A DNA stretch of 64,000 bases from Leptospira selangorensis (lineage in GTDB: Bacteria > Spirochaetota > Leptospiria > Leptospirales > Leptospiraceae). The DNA lies in the NCBI RefSeq assembly GCF_004769405.1, contig NZ_RQES01000010.1, positions 248,001-312,000 of the forward strand, written 5' to 3'. Under the pieces are notes generated by a model that was not told the DNA's origin, ran no database searches, and saw nothing but the letters and a program-made list of their open reading frames with translations. Shown here piece by piece: positions 9,979-18,810 of the stretch. Position numbers and translations under genes: made by a program. Position 1 is the first letter of the stretch. The number at the start of each line of letters is the position of its first letter.

Positions 9979-11301
9979 ATGTTTTATCTGAAACGAATTT
10001 TCGTTTTAAGCCTAGTTGTTCTCATTCCGATTAATATTTTTCCCGAAACACAATATGTTTATATGAAAGATGGTAGAATTCTCAAGGGAGAAGTTCTTCA
10101 TCAAAGTGCATTCAAGATCAGGTTCAAAAGTGCAGAAGGAAAGGAAGAAGAAATACTAAAATCTTCCATTCGCAGAATTACATTCAAAAATCCTGATATA
10201 AAAGAACCTATCAAACAGGAAAAGATCGAAAAAGCTGATCCTGTAATCGAGGCAAAACCAAAAGAAGAAGAAAGTCAAAAGAAACCAGAGGAAGAAATCC
10301 TCAAAAAAGCAAACGCCTCTTTCATTCCTTCATATCGCCATAGTTTCGAAATTTTAGGCGGAATAGGAAGAAGCAGCTATGAAAGCCAAGTGCCAAATTT
10401 CCATAGAAATGTGGAACAGTACGGTTCGATCTTAGGTGGTAATGGCGGCTTCTTTTATAATTCTCCGGATCGAAAAAATTCAGACGCAAAAACGATAAAC
10501 CTAAGATACACATGGAAACGTTTTGTAGGAGAATTAGGAGGATCTCATTTAAACTCCCTAGAATCAGTGAATAATTTCGGGAGTATAGTTTATCCTGATC
10601 TTTCCGGAACGACAATTTCCCAAGGAGCATTTACACCGGGAGTCCCCTACCATACAATTAGTTATAAACAGATAAATGCTCAAATCTCCTATGCAGTATT
10701 TTCCAAGTCAGGGCTCGAAGTCAGGCCTATATTAGGTTATCATAAAATATGGCAGAAGGGAAAGGACGATTCTACTTACGAAATTTCTCCTAAGGATCCA
10801 ACAAATACTAATGCAATAGACTGGACCATAAAATACGGAGTCAGTTTCAGCGATTATCTAAGTGGTCCTTCTGTAGGAGCTGCACTAGAATACAAATGGA
10901 GGGAAAAATGGGAAACTCGGTGGGAATTCCAAAAACAATTCTTACATGGAAATTCAATTTATACTAGAGACCAGATCGCTTATCTTTTGGGAAGTTTTTT
11001 CGAAGAAAGAGCAGCCTTAAATAATCAATGGAAAGTAAACTCTCAAACTATTTCCGGAAAATTGATCTATCATTGGAGAGATTCGGTATTCTTTTGGACA
11101 GGATTCCAATATTCTAAACTCACTTACAAGATGGAACATTTTGGAGGGGACTTGGATTTAAATGGAAGCCCTTTAAATGCTTATATAAACACTGTATTAA
11201 TCCAATCTTTAACCCAAGGACTTGCAGGAAATTCCACTGCAAAAGCGATCTTTGTAGGAGCCGGATATTCTTTAGACTTTTCTAAAAAAGAAGTTCAGTG
11301 A
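9979..11301 (+). CDS. Secreted protein: Sm-like module plus predicted beta-barrel (paralogue 3 of 3)
   Basis: Third tandem copy, 20 bp after paralogue 2, so those two are probably one transcript. It has a signal peptide (about 1-23), an Sm-like module (about 25-72, YVYMKDGRILKGEVLHQSAFK), a Lys/Glu linker and a predicted barrel ending GYSLDF plus a short tail. By eye it is closer to paralogue 2 than to paralogue 1. The stop overlaps by 7 bp the convergent ThiF/MoeB-type gene. No known Leptospira porin name can be assigned from sequence alone. Confidence 0.75.
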   Translation: MFYLKRIFVLSLVVLIPINIFPETQYVYMKDGRILKGEVLHQSAFKIRFKSAEGKEEEILKSSIRRITFKNPDIKEPIKQEKIEKADPVIEAKPKEEESQKKPEEEILKKANASFIPSYRHSFEILGGIGRSSYESQVPNFHRNVEQYGSILGGNGGFFYNSPDRKNSDAKTINLRYTWKRFVGELGGSHLNSLESVNNFGSIVYPDLSGTTISQGAFTPGVPYHTISYKQINAQISYAVFSKSGLEVRPILGYHKIWQKGKDDSTYEISPKDPTNTNAIDWTIKYGVSFSDYLSGPSVGAALEYKWREKWETRWEFQKQFLHGNSIYTRDQIAYLLGSFFEERAALNNQWKVNSQTISGKLIYHWRDSVFFWTGFQYSKLTYKMEHFGGDLDLNGSPLNAYINTVLIQSLTQGLAGNSTAKAIFVGAGYSLDFSKKEVQ

Positions 11302-12056
11302 ATATTCCCACAGACTGTACAGTCCTTTCGTCTGACTGTAGAGATAGTCCTGAATTCCATAGATTTAGAATCTACTTGTAAAATTCTACCGAATAAACCC
11401 GATTCTCTCTCGGAATCATTTAATAAAAATTGAATACTTTCGGTAGCTTGGATTGTACCTATCATTCCGGCCATACTACCGATCACTCCTGCATCCGCAC
11501 AAGAAGGCACATGCTCCGGAGCGGGAGGATTTTCATAAACACATCTAAAACATGCGTCCTTTCCAGGACGAACTCCCATCACCATTCCTTCAAAACGAAG
11601 AACACCTGCCGTTATAAAAGGGATCTTCTCCCTTATACATATATCGTTCGTTAAAAACTTAGTATCGAAATTATCGGAACCTTCTAAAACCAGATCGGAC
11701 CCACTCAATAGATCTTTGGCATTCTCTCCGTTAAGTCTAGCGCATATACCTTCCACATTTATATAAGGATTTAAAGAACTAAGGTTTTCGGAAGAAGCTT
11801 CTGATTTAGACCTTCCTATATCAGAATGTTTGAATATGATTTGCCTTTGTAGATTTGTGGTTTCGACAATATCGGAGTCGATGATCCGAATATTTCCTAG
11901 TCCGGCGGCCCCTAAATACAACAAAGCCGGAGATCCAAGACCCCCGGCTCCTATTACCGTTACTACGGATTTTTTGAGTTTTTCCTGACCGCTACGTTTA
12001 ACTTCGTTTAGAAGAATATTCCTGGAATAGCGACTCAGTTCCTCCGGACTCAACAC
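11295..12056 (-). CDS. moeB: ThiF/MoeB/HesA-family adenylyltransferase (E1-like)
   Basis: E1-like enzyme that adenylates the C-terminal Gly-Gly of a ubiquitin-like sulfur carrier (MoaD or ThiS). The Rossmann ATP site is GAGGLGSPALLYLGAAG (about 37-53), followed by DSDIVETTNLQRQ with the conserved Asp and Arg. Two CxxC pairs (CFRC and the C-terminal CTVC) would hold a structural zinc. It lacks the rhodanese domain found in some MoeB fusions. No carrier or thiazole/molybdopterin gene is nearby, so the choice between MoeB and ThiF is open. The downstream end overlaps the convergent barrel gene. Confidence 0.85.
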   Translation of the reverse strand: MLSPEELSRYSRNILLNEVKRSGQEKLKKSVVTVIGAGGLGSPALLYLGAAGLGNIRIIDSDIVETTNLQRQIIFKHSDIGRSKSEASSENLSSLNPYINVEGICARLNGENAKDLLSGSDLVLEGSDNFDTKFLTNDICIREKIPFITAGVLRFEGMVMGVRPGKDACFRCVYENPPAPEHVPSCADAGVIGSMAGMIGTIQATESIQFLLNDSERESGLFGRILQVDSKSMEFRTISTVRRKDCTVCGNIH

Positions 12057-12065
12057 CGAAAAGGA

Positions 12066-12539
12066 TTAACCCTTCAGTTTTTTAGTGAGAACGTTTAAGA
12101 AATCGGAAACAAACTCATCAGATCTACGATTTTTATCCGCAAATTCGAGAGCTTCTTTCGCAGCGTCTTCCGCCTTCTCATTTTTAATCACGATGTTTAG
12201 TATAGAAACGAGAGCAGTATAAACGATATCTCCGTTATCAGAGCTGATCACTTTATTTTTCAAAGCGATTGTAGTATCACCTGCTTCTCCGATTTGACCC
12301 AAAGCAATCCCTGCAGGAACTGCAACTTTAGGATCGTTGGAACGGTTCAGAAGATTGATCAATTCCGGAACTGCGGATTTTTCTTTTTTATCTCCCAAAT
12401 AACGGGAAGCTTCGATTTTTTCCTGATCGGATCCGCTGGAAAGTGCCTTGATATGATCTTCCGTACTTTTTTCGGCAGAAACCGAAACGGTAAAAATAAG
12501 AGTGGCGAGTATTGCGAACGTAATGGCGCTTTTTTTCAT
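12066..12539 (-). CDS. Secreted HEAT-repeat protein
   Basis: Small exported protein (157 aa) with a signal peptide ending near VSVSA (residue 22). About 130 residues of helical HEAT/PBS-type repeats follow, for example IEASRYLGDKKEKSAVPELINLL and AVPAGIALGQIG. Such repeats usually bind other proteins. A strong ribosome site (AGGAGG) precedes the ATG. The gene ends 9 bp before the ThiF/MoeB-type gene on the same strand, so the two are probably co-transcribed. The binding partner is unknown. Confidence 0.8.
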   Translation of the reverse strand: MKKSAITFAILATLIFTVSVSAEKSTEDHIKALSSGSDQEKIEASRYLGDKKEKSAVPELINLLNRSNDPKVAVPAGIALGQIGEAGDTTIALKNKVISSDNGDIVYTALVSILNIVIKNEKAEDAAKEALEFADKNRRSDEFVSDFLNVLTKKLKG

Positions 12540-12641
12540 GATCTCCTCCTGTGACCGAGAAATCTTCCCTTAAGAGCCAGGATCGTCAACCCAAATAAAT
12601 GGTTCGTAGGAATCGCTCGGCCTTTTGATGATGGATTCGGA

Positions 12642-13802
12642 ATGCAATTCAGTCTTCCCGAAATCCGTCCCAAAGAATGGATCCACAGAATTAAGGAGGA
12701 ATTTTTCCCTCCTAGGATCTTGGATAAATATGTATTCTCGGAGTTTGTAAAAATATTTATCGGGGCCTTGATCACTTTAGGATTTTTGGCCTTTATGTCT
12801 TCCTATAGCGATATTAAGGGAGATATGGCTTCCTCCAAAGGTGGGAAGATCCACGGCTGGCTTTTCATACTATTCCGGCTCCCTCAGATGCTCATCCAGT
12901 ACATCATGAACATCGCCATACTATTCTCCGTTTCTTTTTCCGTAGGTCAATTCTCGGCAAACAAAGAATTAGTGGCCATGATGGCCGCAGGTATCTCTTT
13001 TCGAAGGATTGTAACTCCTATCGTAGCATTCAGTTGTGTACTTTGGTTTGCTGCATTCTTCTTAAAACAAACAGTTGTGGCTCCTTTAAACGCAAGGGCA
13101 AACGAAGAACATAAGATGTTAAAAGAAGGAGACCAAAACACATTAGTAGGAGTGGTCTACCAAAAACATTTCAAAGGCCAAGAAGGTTTTTATTATATTT
13201 ATTATTACGATACGAAAGAAGAAGAGATCAAAGGTGGATTCAACTATATCCGCCTGACTCAAGAACAAACTCCTGATTATCTTTTAGTAGCTCAAAGAGC
13301 AAAGTTTGATTATCAAAAAGAAGTTTGGGTCTTAAAAAGTGTAGAAGAGACCAAATTTGATGATGAACTACAAGTAGTCTCCGTACAAAAATTTACGGAG
13401 AAGGAATACTTACTTCCGGAAAAGCCTGACTATTTCAAAAAGTTAAAAGGTTCCGTAGAAGAAATGAATTTTTTCGAACTTTTAGAAGAGAAAGAAAATC
13501 GTATTCGTAAAGGTTTATCTTACGGAGATGTGGATATTGCAAAACATACATTATTCGCAGAACCTTTACTGATCGTTGTTTTAACTTTAGTAGGATGTGC
13601 CAGTGGGTTTTTTACCAAAAGAATGGCGATTGTTTCCTCTCTCGGCGTTAGTATCGGGGTAGCACTTCTTTATATGGTCATGGACCCTTCTTTTAAATCT
13701 TTAGGAGAGAACGAAGTCATTCCTATATGGCTTGCAAGTTGGATCACTCCGATGTTATTCCTATCAGGACTCTATGTAGTTTATAAAAGACTCAAAGTCT
13801 GA
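12642..13802 (+). CDS. LptF/LptG (YjgP/YjgQ) family LPS-export permease
   Basis: Membrane subunit of the LptB2FG complex that extracts LPS from the inner membrane. Three N-terminal helices (about residues 28-50, 75-100, 118-140) are followed by a large periplasmic beta-jellyroll region (about 150-285) and three C-terminal helices. The sequence ILDKYVFSEFVKIF near residue 25 is typical of the family. Only one gene is present here, so the partner permease and LptB must lie elsewhere. A strong terminator follows. Whether it plays the LptF or the LptG role cannot be decided by eye. Confidence 0.85.
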   Translation: MQFSLPEIRPKEWIHRIKEEFFPPRILDKYVFSEFVKIFIGALITLGFLAFMSSYSDIKGDMASSKGGKIHGWLFILFRLPQMLIQYIMNIAILFSVSFSVGQFSANKELVAMMAAGISFRRIVTPIVAFSCVLWFAAFFLKQTVVAPLNARANEEHKMLKEGDQNTLVGVVYQKHFKGQEGFYYIYYYDTKEEEIKGGFNYIRLTQEQTPDYLLVAQRAKFDYQKEVWVLKSVEETKFDDELQVVSVQKFTEKEYLLPEKPDYFKKLKGSVEEMNFFELLEEKENRIRKGLSYGDVDIAKHTLFAEPLLIVVLTLVGCASGFFTKRMAIVSSLGVSIGVALLYMVMDPSFKSLGENEVIPIWLASWITPMLFLSGLYVVYKRLKV

Positions 13803-13811
13803 TCGAAAATA

Positions 13812-13843
13812 AAAAAGCCTCCTAAAAAAAGGAGGCTTTCAAA
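13812..13843. terminator. Rho-independent terminator between convergent genes
   Basis: A perfect 9-bp stem AAAGCCTCC/GGAGGCTTT (13814-13822 and 13831-13839) has an A-rich 8-nt loop. A-tracts on the left and T at the stem end make it usable from either strand. It lies between the LptF/G-type gene and the convergent secreted-protein gene. Confidence 0.85.
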
Positions 13844-13879
13844 ACTCTCTCGTAAAAAGAGAATTCTATTTTTTTAATA

Positions 13880-14404
13880 TTATTTTCCACCCTTAGGCGT
13901 AACGGTCGCTTTTGGAACAATCACTCTTATATTATTCTTTTGGATCTTATATCCTCCGGAAACAGTAATAATCCCTTTGAATAGATCGGAAGTATCGGTA
14001 ATTTTTGCCATAAACCAGCTTCCGGTCCTAGCTTCTTCCTTGGATTCAGGAGCTCTGTATCCGTCTTCTGTTCCCATATCGAACATGATCACTTTTACTC
14101 CTAACTTCAGATCCTTGTCTGTAGCAAGTCGGGTCATGTAAAAGTTTTTGGTCCAATACTTCTTACCGTCAGTCACTTGTAGGAATTCCCCCTCTCCCTT
14201 TGTTTTAGTGGCAGAAGCGGGAGTCATTTCCTTAGCGATATATACGTTGATATAAGTTTGGTCGTTATATTCCTCTCTGGAAACAAAATAGTCGTCTGGC
14301 TGGATGTAATGATCATCCTCTTCTGCAAACGCCCCAGTAGAAAATAAACTTAAATACAAGGCAAAGATGGATACTACCTTGAAGATATCGGTTCTTTTTT
14401 TCAT
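13880..14404 (-). CDS. Secreted protein of unknown function
   Basis: The product is 174 aa with a clear signal peptide cleaved after GAFA (about residue 27). The mature protein starts with an acidic EEDDHYIQPDDYF stretch and is beta-rich, with no cysteine and no recognisable catalytic motif. The C-terminal segment (VSGGYKIQKNNIRVIVPKATVTPKGGK) is basic. The ribosome site GGAG is well placed. It is monocistronic and convergent with the LptF/G-type gene. Family unrecognised; a periplasmic or surface protein is the most that can be said. Confidence 0.7.
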   Translation of the reverse strand: MKKRTDIFKVVSIFALYLSLFSTGAFAEEDDHYIQPDDYFVSREEYNDQTYINVYIAKEMTPASATKTKGEGEFLQVTDGKKYWTKNFYMTRLATDKDLKLGVKVIMFDMGTEDGYRAPESKEEARTGSWFMAKITDTSDLFKGIITVSGGYKIQKNNIRVIVPKATVTPKGGK

Positions 14405-14769
14405 CGTTCAACTCCGTGTAAACCTATTCAATTTTTATCCCGAAAAACCTTTTACGAGACAAATTGTGAATAATTTATTTCATATGGGAGATGTCAACGT
14501 TTCCAAACTAGCCAGGATATAAGCGGAGAAGGCGAAGATGCCGCTTAAACCATAAAAAGCTCAGCTATTCCTATTCGGATTTTTTTCCGAAAAAACTGAA
14601 TTTTTTGAAAAAAATTCATTGGTTCTCTAAAGTTTGACCGATACTTAGTACAGATATGCCTAGGGAGTAACCGCTTAGATGCGACATAAACTCTTTGGAA
14701 AATGAAGAATCGGATTTATCTACCGATTTTCCAAAGGTTCGCCGGTACACCGAAAGGAGGGTAAAGAAC
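14405..14769. other. Hairpin-rich intergenic/leader region
   Basis: This 365-bp divergent gap contains no convincing gene but several inverted repeats. They are TAAGCGG/CCGCTTA (14520-14526 and 14541-14547), TTCGG/CCGAA across a T-run (14574-14591), GAATTTTTT/AAAAAATTC (14598-14617) and CTTTGGAAAAT/ATTTTCCAAAG (14693-14703 and 14726-14736). The last is a perfect 11-bp hairpin 16 nt upstream of the AAAGGAGG ribosome site of the next gene. A TTGACC at 14634 could be a -35 element, but no good -10 is seen. Confidence 0.5.
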
Positions 14770-15297
14770 ATGGACGTTCAACTTACGAATCTAGTCTCAT
14801 CAGCAGAGAAACTTCTCCGCGACAAGAGATCTTCCGTTCCGGGAAGAACGGGAGTGCCCTCGGAAGCCCAGAACGCAGCCGACAAAACCGAGTTTTCTAG
14901 TAGCTTAACTTCTAGATACTTGAAAGTCCAAGAAACCTTGGGGAATCTCCAAGAACAACTTTCTAAAGAACAAATGAAACTCGGAGTATTGAGCGAAGCT
15001 AAGAGCACACCTAAAGAGGAACTGATCAATGTCCTTTTTGGAGAAACTCCTTTGTTCAGAGAATTGGTAGAAAATCCGAATCAGGATCTAAACCAATTGA
15101 GAGAGCAGGTCCAAGTGAAAAAGGACCAACTGATGGATTCTATCCGCAAATACGAAGTGGAATCCGAGAATGTGCTCTCCGTCGGAATGCTTAAGAACCC
15201 TGAAAATTTCCGGAAATCGATCGAGAACCTTTCCGGCAAAGACATTCAGATGAAACAGCTTTCCGAGAAAACGATAGAAAGACTGATCCAAGATTAA
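14770..15297 (+). CDS. Coiled-coil cytoplasmic protein of unknown function
   Basis: Helical protein of 175 aa with no signal peptide or membrane segment. It is rich in Glu/Lys/Leu/Gln and has coiled-coil character around residues 55-85 and 105-135. The frame is open upstream to 14695. The ATG at 14770 is preferred because AAAGGAGG sits 9 nt before it, while the upstream codons fall within a perfect inverted repeat. Function unknown. An SH3-domain protein gene follows 35 bp later on the same strand. Confidence 0.7.
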   Translation: MDVQLTNLVSSAEKLLRDKRSSVPGRTGVPSEAQNAADKTEFSSSLTSRYLKVQETLGNLQEQLSKEQMKLGVLSEAKSTPKEELINVLFGETPLFRELVENPNQDLNQLREQVQVKKDQLMDSIRKYEVESENVLSVGMLKNPENFRKSIENLSGKDIQMKQLSEKTIERLIQD

Positions 15298-15332
15298 AAA
15301 GCTCTTGCGGGCCCGGATCTTAAAAGGATGCT

Positions 15333-16418
15333 GTGGCTGCAATGGCGCTTAAATTCCGGATCTTATTATTATTACTTCTTCCTCCATTGTATCTTTCTTT
15401 GGTCGCTCAGACCTCAGATCCATATCATTATGTTCTGATCACCTCAGGAGTGTTAAACGTTAGAGAAACTCCTGAAACCGGAAAGATCATCTTTACGTTA
15501 AACAGAGGAAACAAGGTCAAAATCCTCCCAGACGAAACGAAAGGCCCGATCGATTGGGCTAAGATCAAAGCTGAAGATGGTAGAACAGGTTTTGTTTCCA
15601 GAAAATATTTAGGACTTACACCTCCCGATACTTTGGACGAGTACAAATTGATCGGATTCGTTTGGTCCGGATATGATCCTAAAGATCTTCCTACTTTTGT
15701 TCCACTTGCATTCTTCAGCCAAAAAGGTTGGCAAGAGGCAAAAGACGAATACGAATTCGATTATAAATTTAGAAGTGGTGTGAATACTTCTCTTCCTTCT
15801 TTTTCATTATTAGAAGGAGACAAAGGTCCTTCCTTTTCCGCTGCCTCACCTACCACGTATGGATGCCAAGAATTTCCCGCTTTAAAAGTGAAACCTACTG
15901 GAGATGTGAAAGCCAAAAAAGATTGGTTGGTATATTCTCCGGATCTAGGACTACAATCTATTCCACTCCAGGAACTATCCAAAACGGATCCTGATTATAC
16001 TCTTTTCAAGAACTTAGCGGAAACAACTTGGAAAGCAAGAGGATATCCAGAAACGGAATGGCTTCATTCCACAATGGAAGAAGTATATTCCTTTAAAAAT
16101 AATAAAAAAGAGACCTTTCTTTCCGGAAGGATCGCTTATCATAAAAAGGGCGCAGAAAGAAGGTATCTCTACTTACTGGGACGAAAGTTCGGAACAGATA
16201 GGGTTTTGATCTCTTACGAAAAGTCCGAAAAACTTTCGGAAGATTTAGGATTTTACGGAGGTTCCTATCATTTAATCGGAGTCATCTATAGAGAAGAAGA
16301 TCCTGTTCCTATATTATTATTCACTGATATAGGATACGACTCTTCTATTAAATCTTTGTACGAATTAAAGAATGGGACCTTGCAATTATTATTGAGAGGT
16401 GCAGGAGACGCCTGCTAA
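15333..16418 (+). CDS. Exported bacterial SH3-domain protein
   Basis: The product is 361 aa. The start is GTG 15333 (AGGA just upstream) or possibly ATG 15342. A hydrophobic signal (about residues 8-25) is followed by an SH3b domain (about 30-95: ITSGVLNVRETPETGKIIFTL through GRTGFVSRKYLG). Such domains usually bind peptidoglycan or peptides. The remaining 260 residues are unrecognised and beta-rich, with a C-terminal segment reporting-type pattern (YHLIGVIYREEDPVPILLFTD). A strong terminator follows. Likely a periplasmic envelope protein; the C-terminal role is unknown. Confidence 0.75.
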   Translation: MAAMALKFRILLLLLLPPLYLSLVAQTSDPYHYVLITSGVLNVRETPETGKIIFTLNRGNKVKILPDETKGPIDWAKIKAEDGRTGFVSRKYLGLTPPDTLDEYKLIGFVWSGYDPKDLPTFVPLAFFSQKGWQEAKDEYEFDYKFRSGVNTSLPSFSLLEGDKGPSFSAASPTTYGCQEFPALKVKPTGDVKAKKDWLVYSPDLGLQSIPLQELSKTDPDYTLFKNLAETTWKARGYPETEWLHSTMEEVYSFKNNKKETFLSGRIAYHKKGAERRYLYLLGRKFGTDRVLISYEKSEKLSEDLGFYGGSYHLIGVIYREEDPVPILLFTDIGYDSSIKSLYELKNGTLQLLLRGAGDAC

Positions 16419-16430
16419 TCTTCTTCTTTT

Positions 16431-16464
16431 CCCGCCGCTATAATAAACGGCGGGAGTTCGATTT
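16431..16464 (+). terminator. Rho-independent terminator
   Basis: A 7-bp GC-rich stem CCCGCCG/CGGCGGG (16431-16437 and 16448-16454) with a 10-nt loop is followed by AGTTCGATTTCTTTT. It lies between the SH3-domain gene and the convergent old-yellow-enzyme gene. Confidence 0.75.
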
Positions 16465-16467
16465 CTT

Positions 16468-17571
16468 TTAAACCTTAGAAAGCGCAGCCACCGGATAATC
16501 AGTGTATCCTTTTTCTCCAGGGGTATAAAAGAGAGAAGCATCCGGATCTGCAAGAGGAATCCCCTTCTCCAATCTTTCCACTAAATCAGGATTTGAAATA
16601 AAGTTACGACCGAAAGCGATTAAATCCGCATTCTTATTTTTCAGGTCGGAATCCGCACGATCAGGATCATATCCACCCGAAAGTATATAAGCCCCGTTCG
16701 GATTTTCCGATTTATAAGATTCCCTGATCAAAGCGACTGTGGAATCCTTAGGTGCGGGAGCTCCCATAGAAGAATGGTTCACGATATGGATATAAACGAG
16801 TCCAAGTTTTCCTAAGGATACAGCGAGATCCTTATATTGTTCTTCTATTTCATCATGAATTTCTAAATCGTTAAATACGCCGTAAGGAGAAAGTCTGATC
16901 GCTACTTTATCCGCTCCAATCGCTTCTATAACTGCAGTTGCAACTTCTACAGCGAATTTATTTCTCTTCTTCCAATCTCCGCCGTATTCATCGGTTCTAT
17001 GATTTGCACTCGGATGTAAAAATTGTTCTATCAGATATCCGTTAGCGCCATGAAGTTCCACTCCATCAAATCCCGCTTTGATCGCGTTCTCTGCCGCGTT
17101 TACATATTCTCTGATCGCAACTTGGATATCTTTTGAATTCATTTCTTTTGGAGAAGAATAAGGTTGGTTTCCTTCTGCATCCGTCCAAGTAGTTCCTTTT
17201 AATCCGATCGCAGAAGGTCCTACTAATTCCGCGCCCTTAGGAAGATTGAGATGATTTCCTACTCTTCCGGAATGCATAAGTTGTATGAATATTTTACCTT
17301 GTTTTGCGTGCACTGCGTCCGTTACCTTCTTCCAACCCTGAACTTGCTCTTCCGAAAAAATTCCAGGGATCCTTGCGTATCCTAAACCGTTGGGAGAAGG
17401 AGAAACACCTTCCGTAATCAGTAAACCTGCACCTGCTCTTTGGGAATAATATTCCGCCATCAAATCGTTCGGAATATTTCCGATCGCTCTTGATCTGGTC
17501 ATGGGAGCCATAACTGCTCTGTTTTTTAGCTTATTCTTTCCTAATGTATATTCGGTAAATAATAGGTTCAT
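16468..17571 (-). CDS. Old yellow enzyme family NAD(P)H:flavin oxidoreductase
   Basis: FMN-dependent ene-reductase that reduces activated C=C bonds (or nitro/N-ethylmaleimide-type substrates) using NAD(P)H. It is a TIM barrel of 367 aa, normal for the NemA/OYE class. Key residues are visible: APMTRSR (22-28), FIQLMHSGR (95-103) and HGANGYL with the substrate-binding pair His174/Asn177 and a nearby Tyr179. FLHPSANHRTDEYGG follows. It has no operon partner. The physiological substrate is unknown. Confidence 0.93.
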   Translation of the reverse strand: MNLLFTEYTLGKNKLKNRAVMAPMTRSRAIGNIPNDLMAEYYSQRAGAGLLITEGVSPSPNGLGYARIPGIFSEEQVQGWKKVTDAVHAKQGKIFIQLMHSGRVGNHLNLPKGAELVGPSAIGLKGTTWTDAEGNQPYSSPKEMNSKDIQVAIREYVNAAENAIKAGFDGVELHGANGYLIEQFLHPSANHRTDEYGGDWKKRNKFAVEVATAVIEAIGADKVAIRLSPYGVFNDLEIHDEIEEQYKDLAVSLGKLGLVYIHIVNHSSMGAPAPKDSTVALIRESYKSENPNGAYILSGGYDPDRADSDLKNKNADLIAFGRNFISNPDLVERLEKGIPLADPDASLFYTPGEKGYTDYPVAALSKV

Positions 17572-17703
17572 TTCTTGCCTCGGATCTTAGACAGGTAAAT
17601 ACTTCATGAGTGAACCTTTTTTATATAAAGCAATAAAGAAAAGATAAGAAGAAGTTACCGAATTTCCGCCGACCTGAGTTTAGTCAACGGCTCACAGCAA
17701 CAA

Positions 17704-18810
17704 TTAAGGACCTAGTAGATCTACTGTGTCTTTATAGAATTGTTTCATTCTTTGGTAAGAAGTTTCAGGAAGTTTTCTATCTTGGTCATTGTTTAAATAT
17801 TTTTTAACAGGCAATAATCTGAACTGAGTTCTGGATCCAGTTCTGTCTATATATACCCAAACTGGTTCATAACCTATATCAAAAATATTTAATTTATCAT
17901 TTTCTTTGGATAAGGAGAATTTAAGGATAAGCCCACCGTCTACGTAACGTCTGTCTTGTCCGGAGATAAAATTGCCCAAAGAATAAATATAAAATCTTTC
18001 TTTTGAGATTCCGAATTTATCCTTAATCGTTTTTTTACCGAACTTCTGGAGAGTGTGAGGATGGCCTCCCAAGACTATATCCGCTCCGGAAGAAAATGCA
18101 TGATCCACCATTTCGACCTGAAAAGGGTCCGGTTGGTGCAAATATTCCGTTCCATAATGATACATTACTATAATTGCATCCGGTTTGGATTTTTTCGCCA
18201 AAACAATATCCGAAGCGATCTGATCCTTATCGATCAGATTAACTACTGTTCCAGCCGGAATTTCCAGGCCATTGGTCCCGTAAGTATAATCTAAAAATGC
18301 AAGATTCAGGTTTCCGACAGGGACGAATAATATTCTATTTTTCTCATATTCTTCCTTGTCCTTATAAGTTCCCAAATGTTTTAGACCTAGTTGATCCAAT
18401 ACGGAAAGAGTTCTTACAACTCCCAACTTTCCCTTATCACAGGAATGGTTATTTGCAGTGGATAACACATCGAAACCGATATCCTTAATCGCTTTTGCAA
18501 GAGAATCCGGAGCACCGAATTGGGGATAACCTGTATATTGTTTCTGATCTCCCGGAAGAGTGGTTTCTAAATTTCCAACTGCAAGATCCGCTTCTGTGAT
18601 CATAGAAGATACTTCTTGGAATACTTCGTCAAATTTCCAGCAGTCACATTCTTTATCGTAAGCCGTATCTATTTGAGTTTGGTGAGACATGATATCTCCA
18701 ACTGCTACAATTCTAACTGCGTCGGTTGGAGAACCAGTTTTAACGTTCTGAGAAGAACAAGGGATCGCAAAAAATGCAATCCCCAAACAAAAGATACAGC
18801 TTCGGATCAT
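17704..18810 (-). CDS. CapA/PgsA-type metallophosphatase-fold protein
   Basis: Belongs to the CapA family, first known from poly-gamma-glutamate capsule synthesis, with a calcineurin-like metal-binding fold. Visible motifs are VGDIM (Asp39), GNLETTL, TANNHSCDKG, the metal-ligand GGHPH and YSLGNFISGQ. A hydrophobic N-terminus ending FAIPC (Cys18) may be a lipoprotein signal. The ATG overlaps by 4 bp the stop of the upstream lipoprotein gene, so the two are translationally coupled. No capBC homologue is nearby, so polyglutamate synthesis should not be assumed. A polysaccharide-related or phosphodiesterase role is possible. Confidence 0.85.
   Translation of the reverse strand: MIRSCIFCLGIAFFAIPCSSQNVKTGSPTDAVRIVAVGDIMSHQTQIDTAYDKECDCWKFDEVFQEVSSMITEADLAVGNLETTLPGDQKQYTGYPQFGAPDSLAKAIKDIGFDVLSTANNHSCDKGKLGVVRTLSVLDQLGLKHLGTYKDKEEYEKNRILFVPVGNLNLAFLDYTYGTNGLEIPAGTVVNLIDKDQIASDIVLAKKSKPDAIIVMYHYGTEYLHQPDPFQVEMVDHAFSSGADIVLGGHPHTLQKFGKKTIKDKFGISKERFYIYSLGNFISGQDRRYVDGGLILKFSLSKENDKLNIFDIGYEPVWVYIDRTGSRTQFRLLPVKKYLNNDQDRKLPETSYQRMKQFYKDTVDLLGP

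Noticed and set aside
14695..14769. Upstream extension of the coiled-coil gene to 14695
   Set aside because: It lies inside a perfect inverted repeat, while ATG 14770 has a strong AAAGGAGG site.
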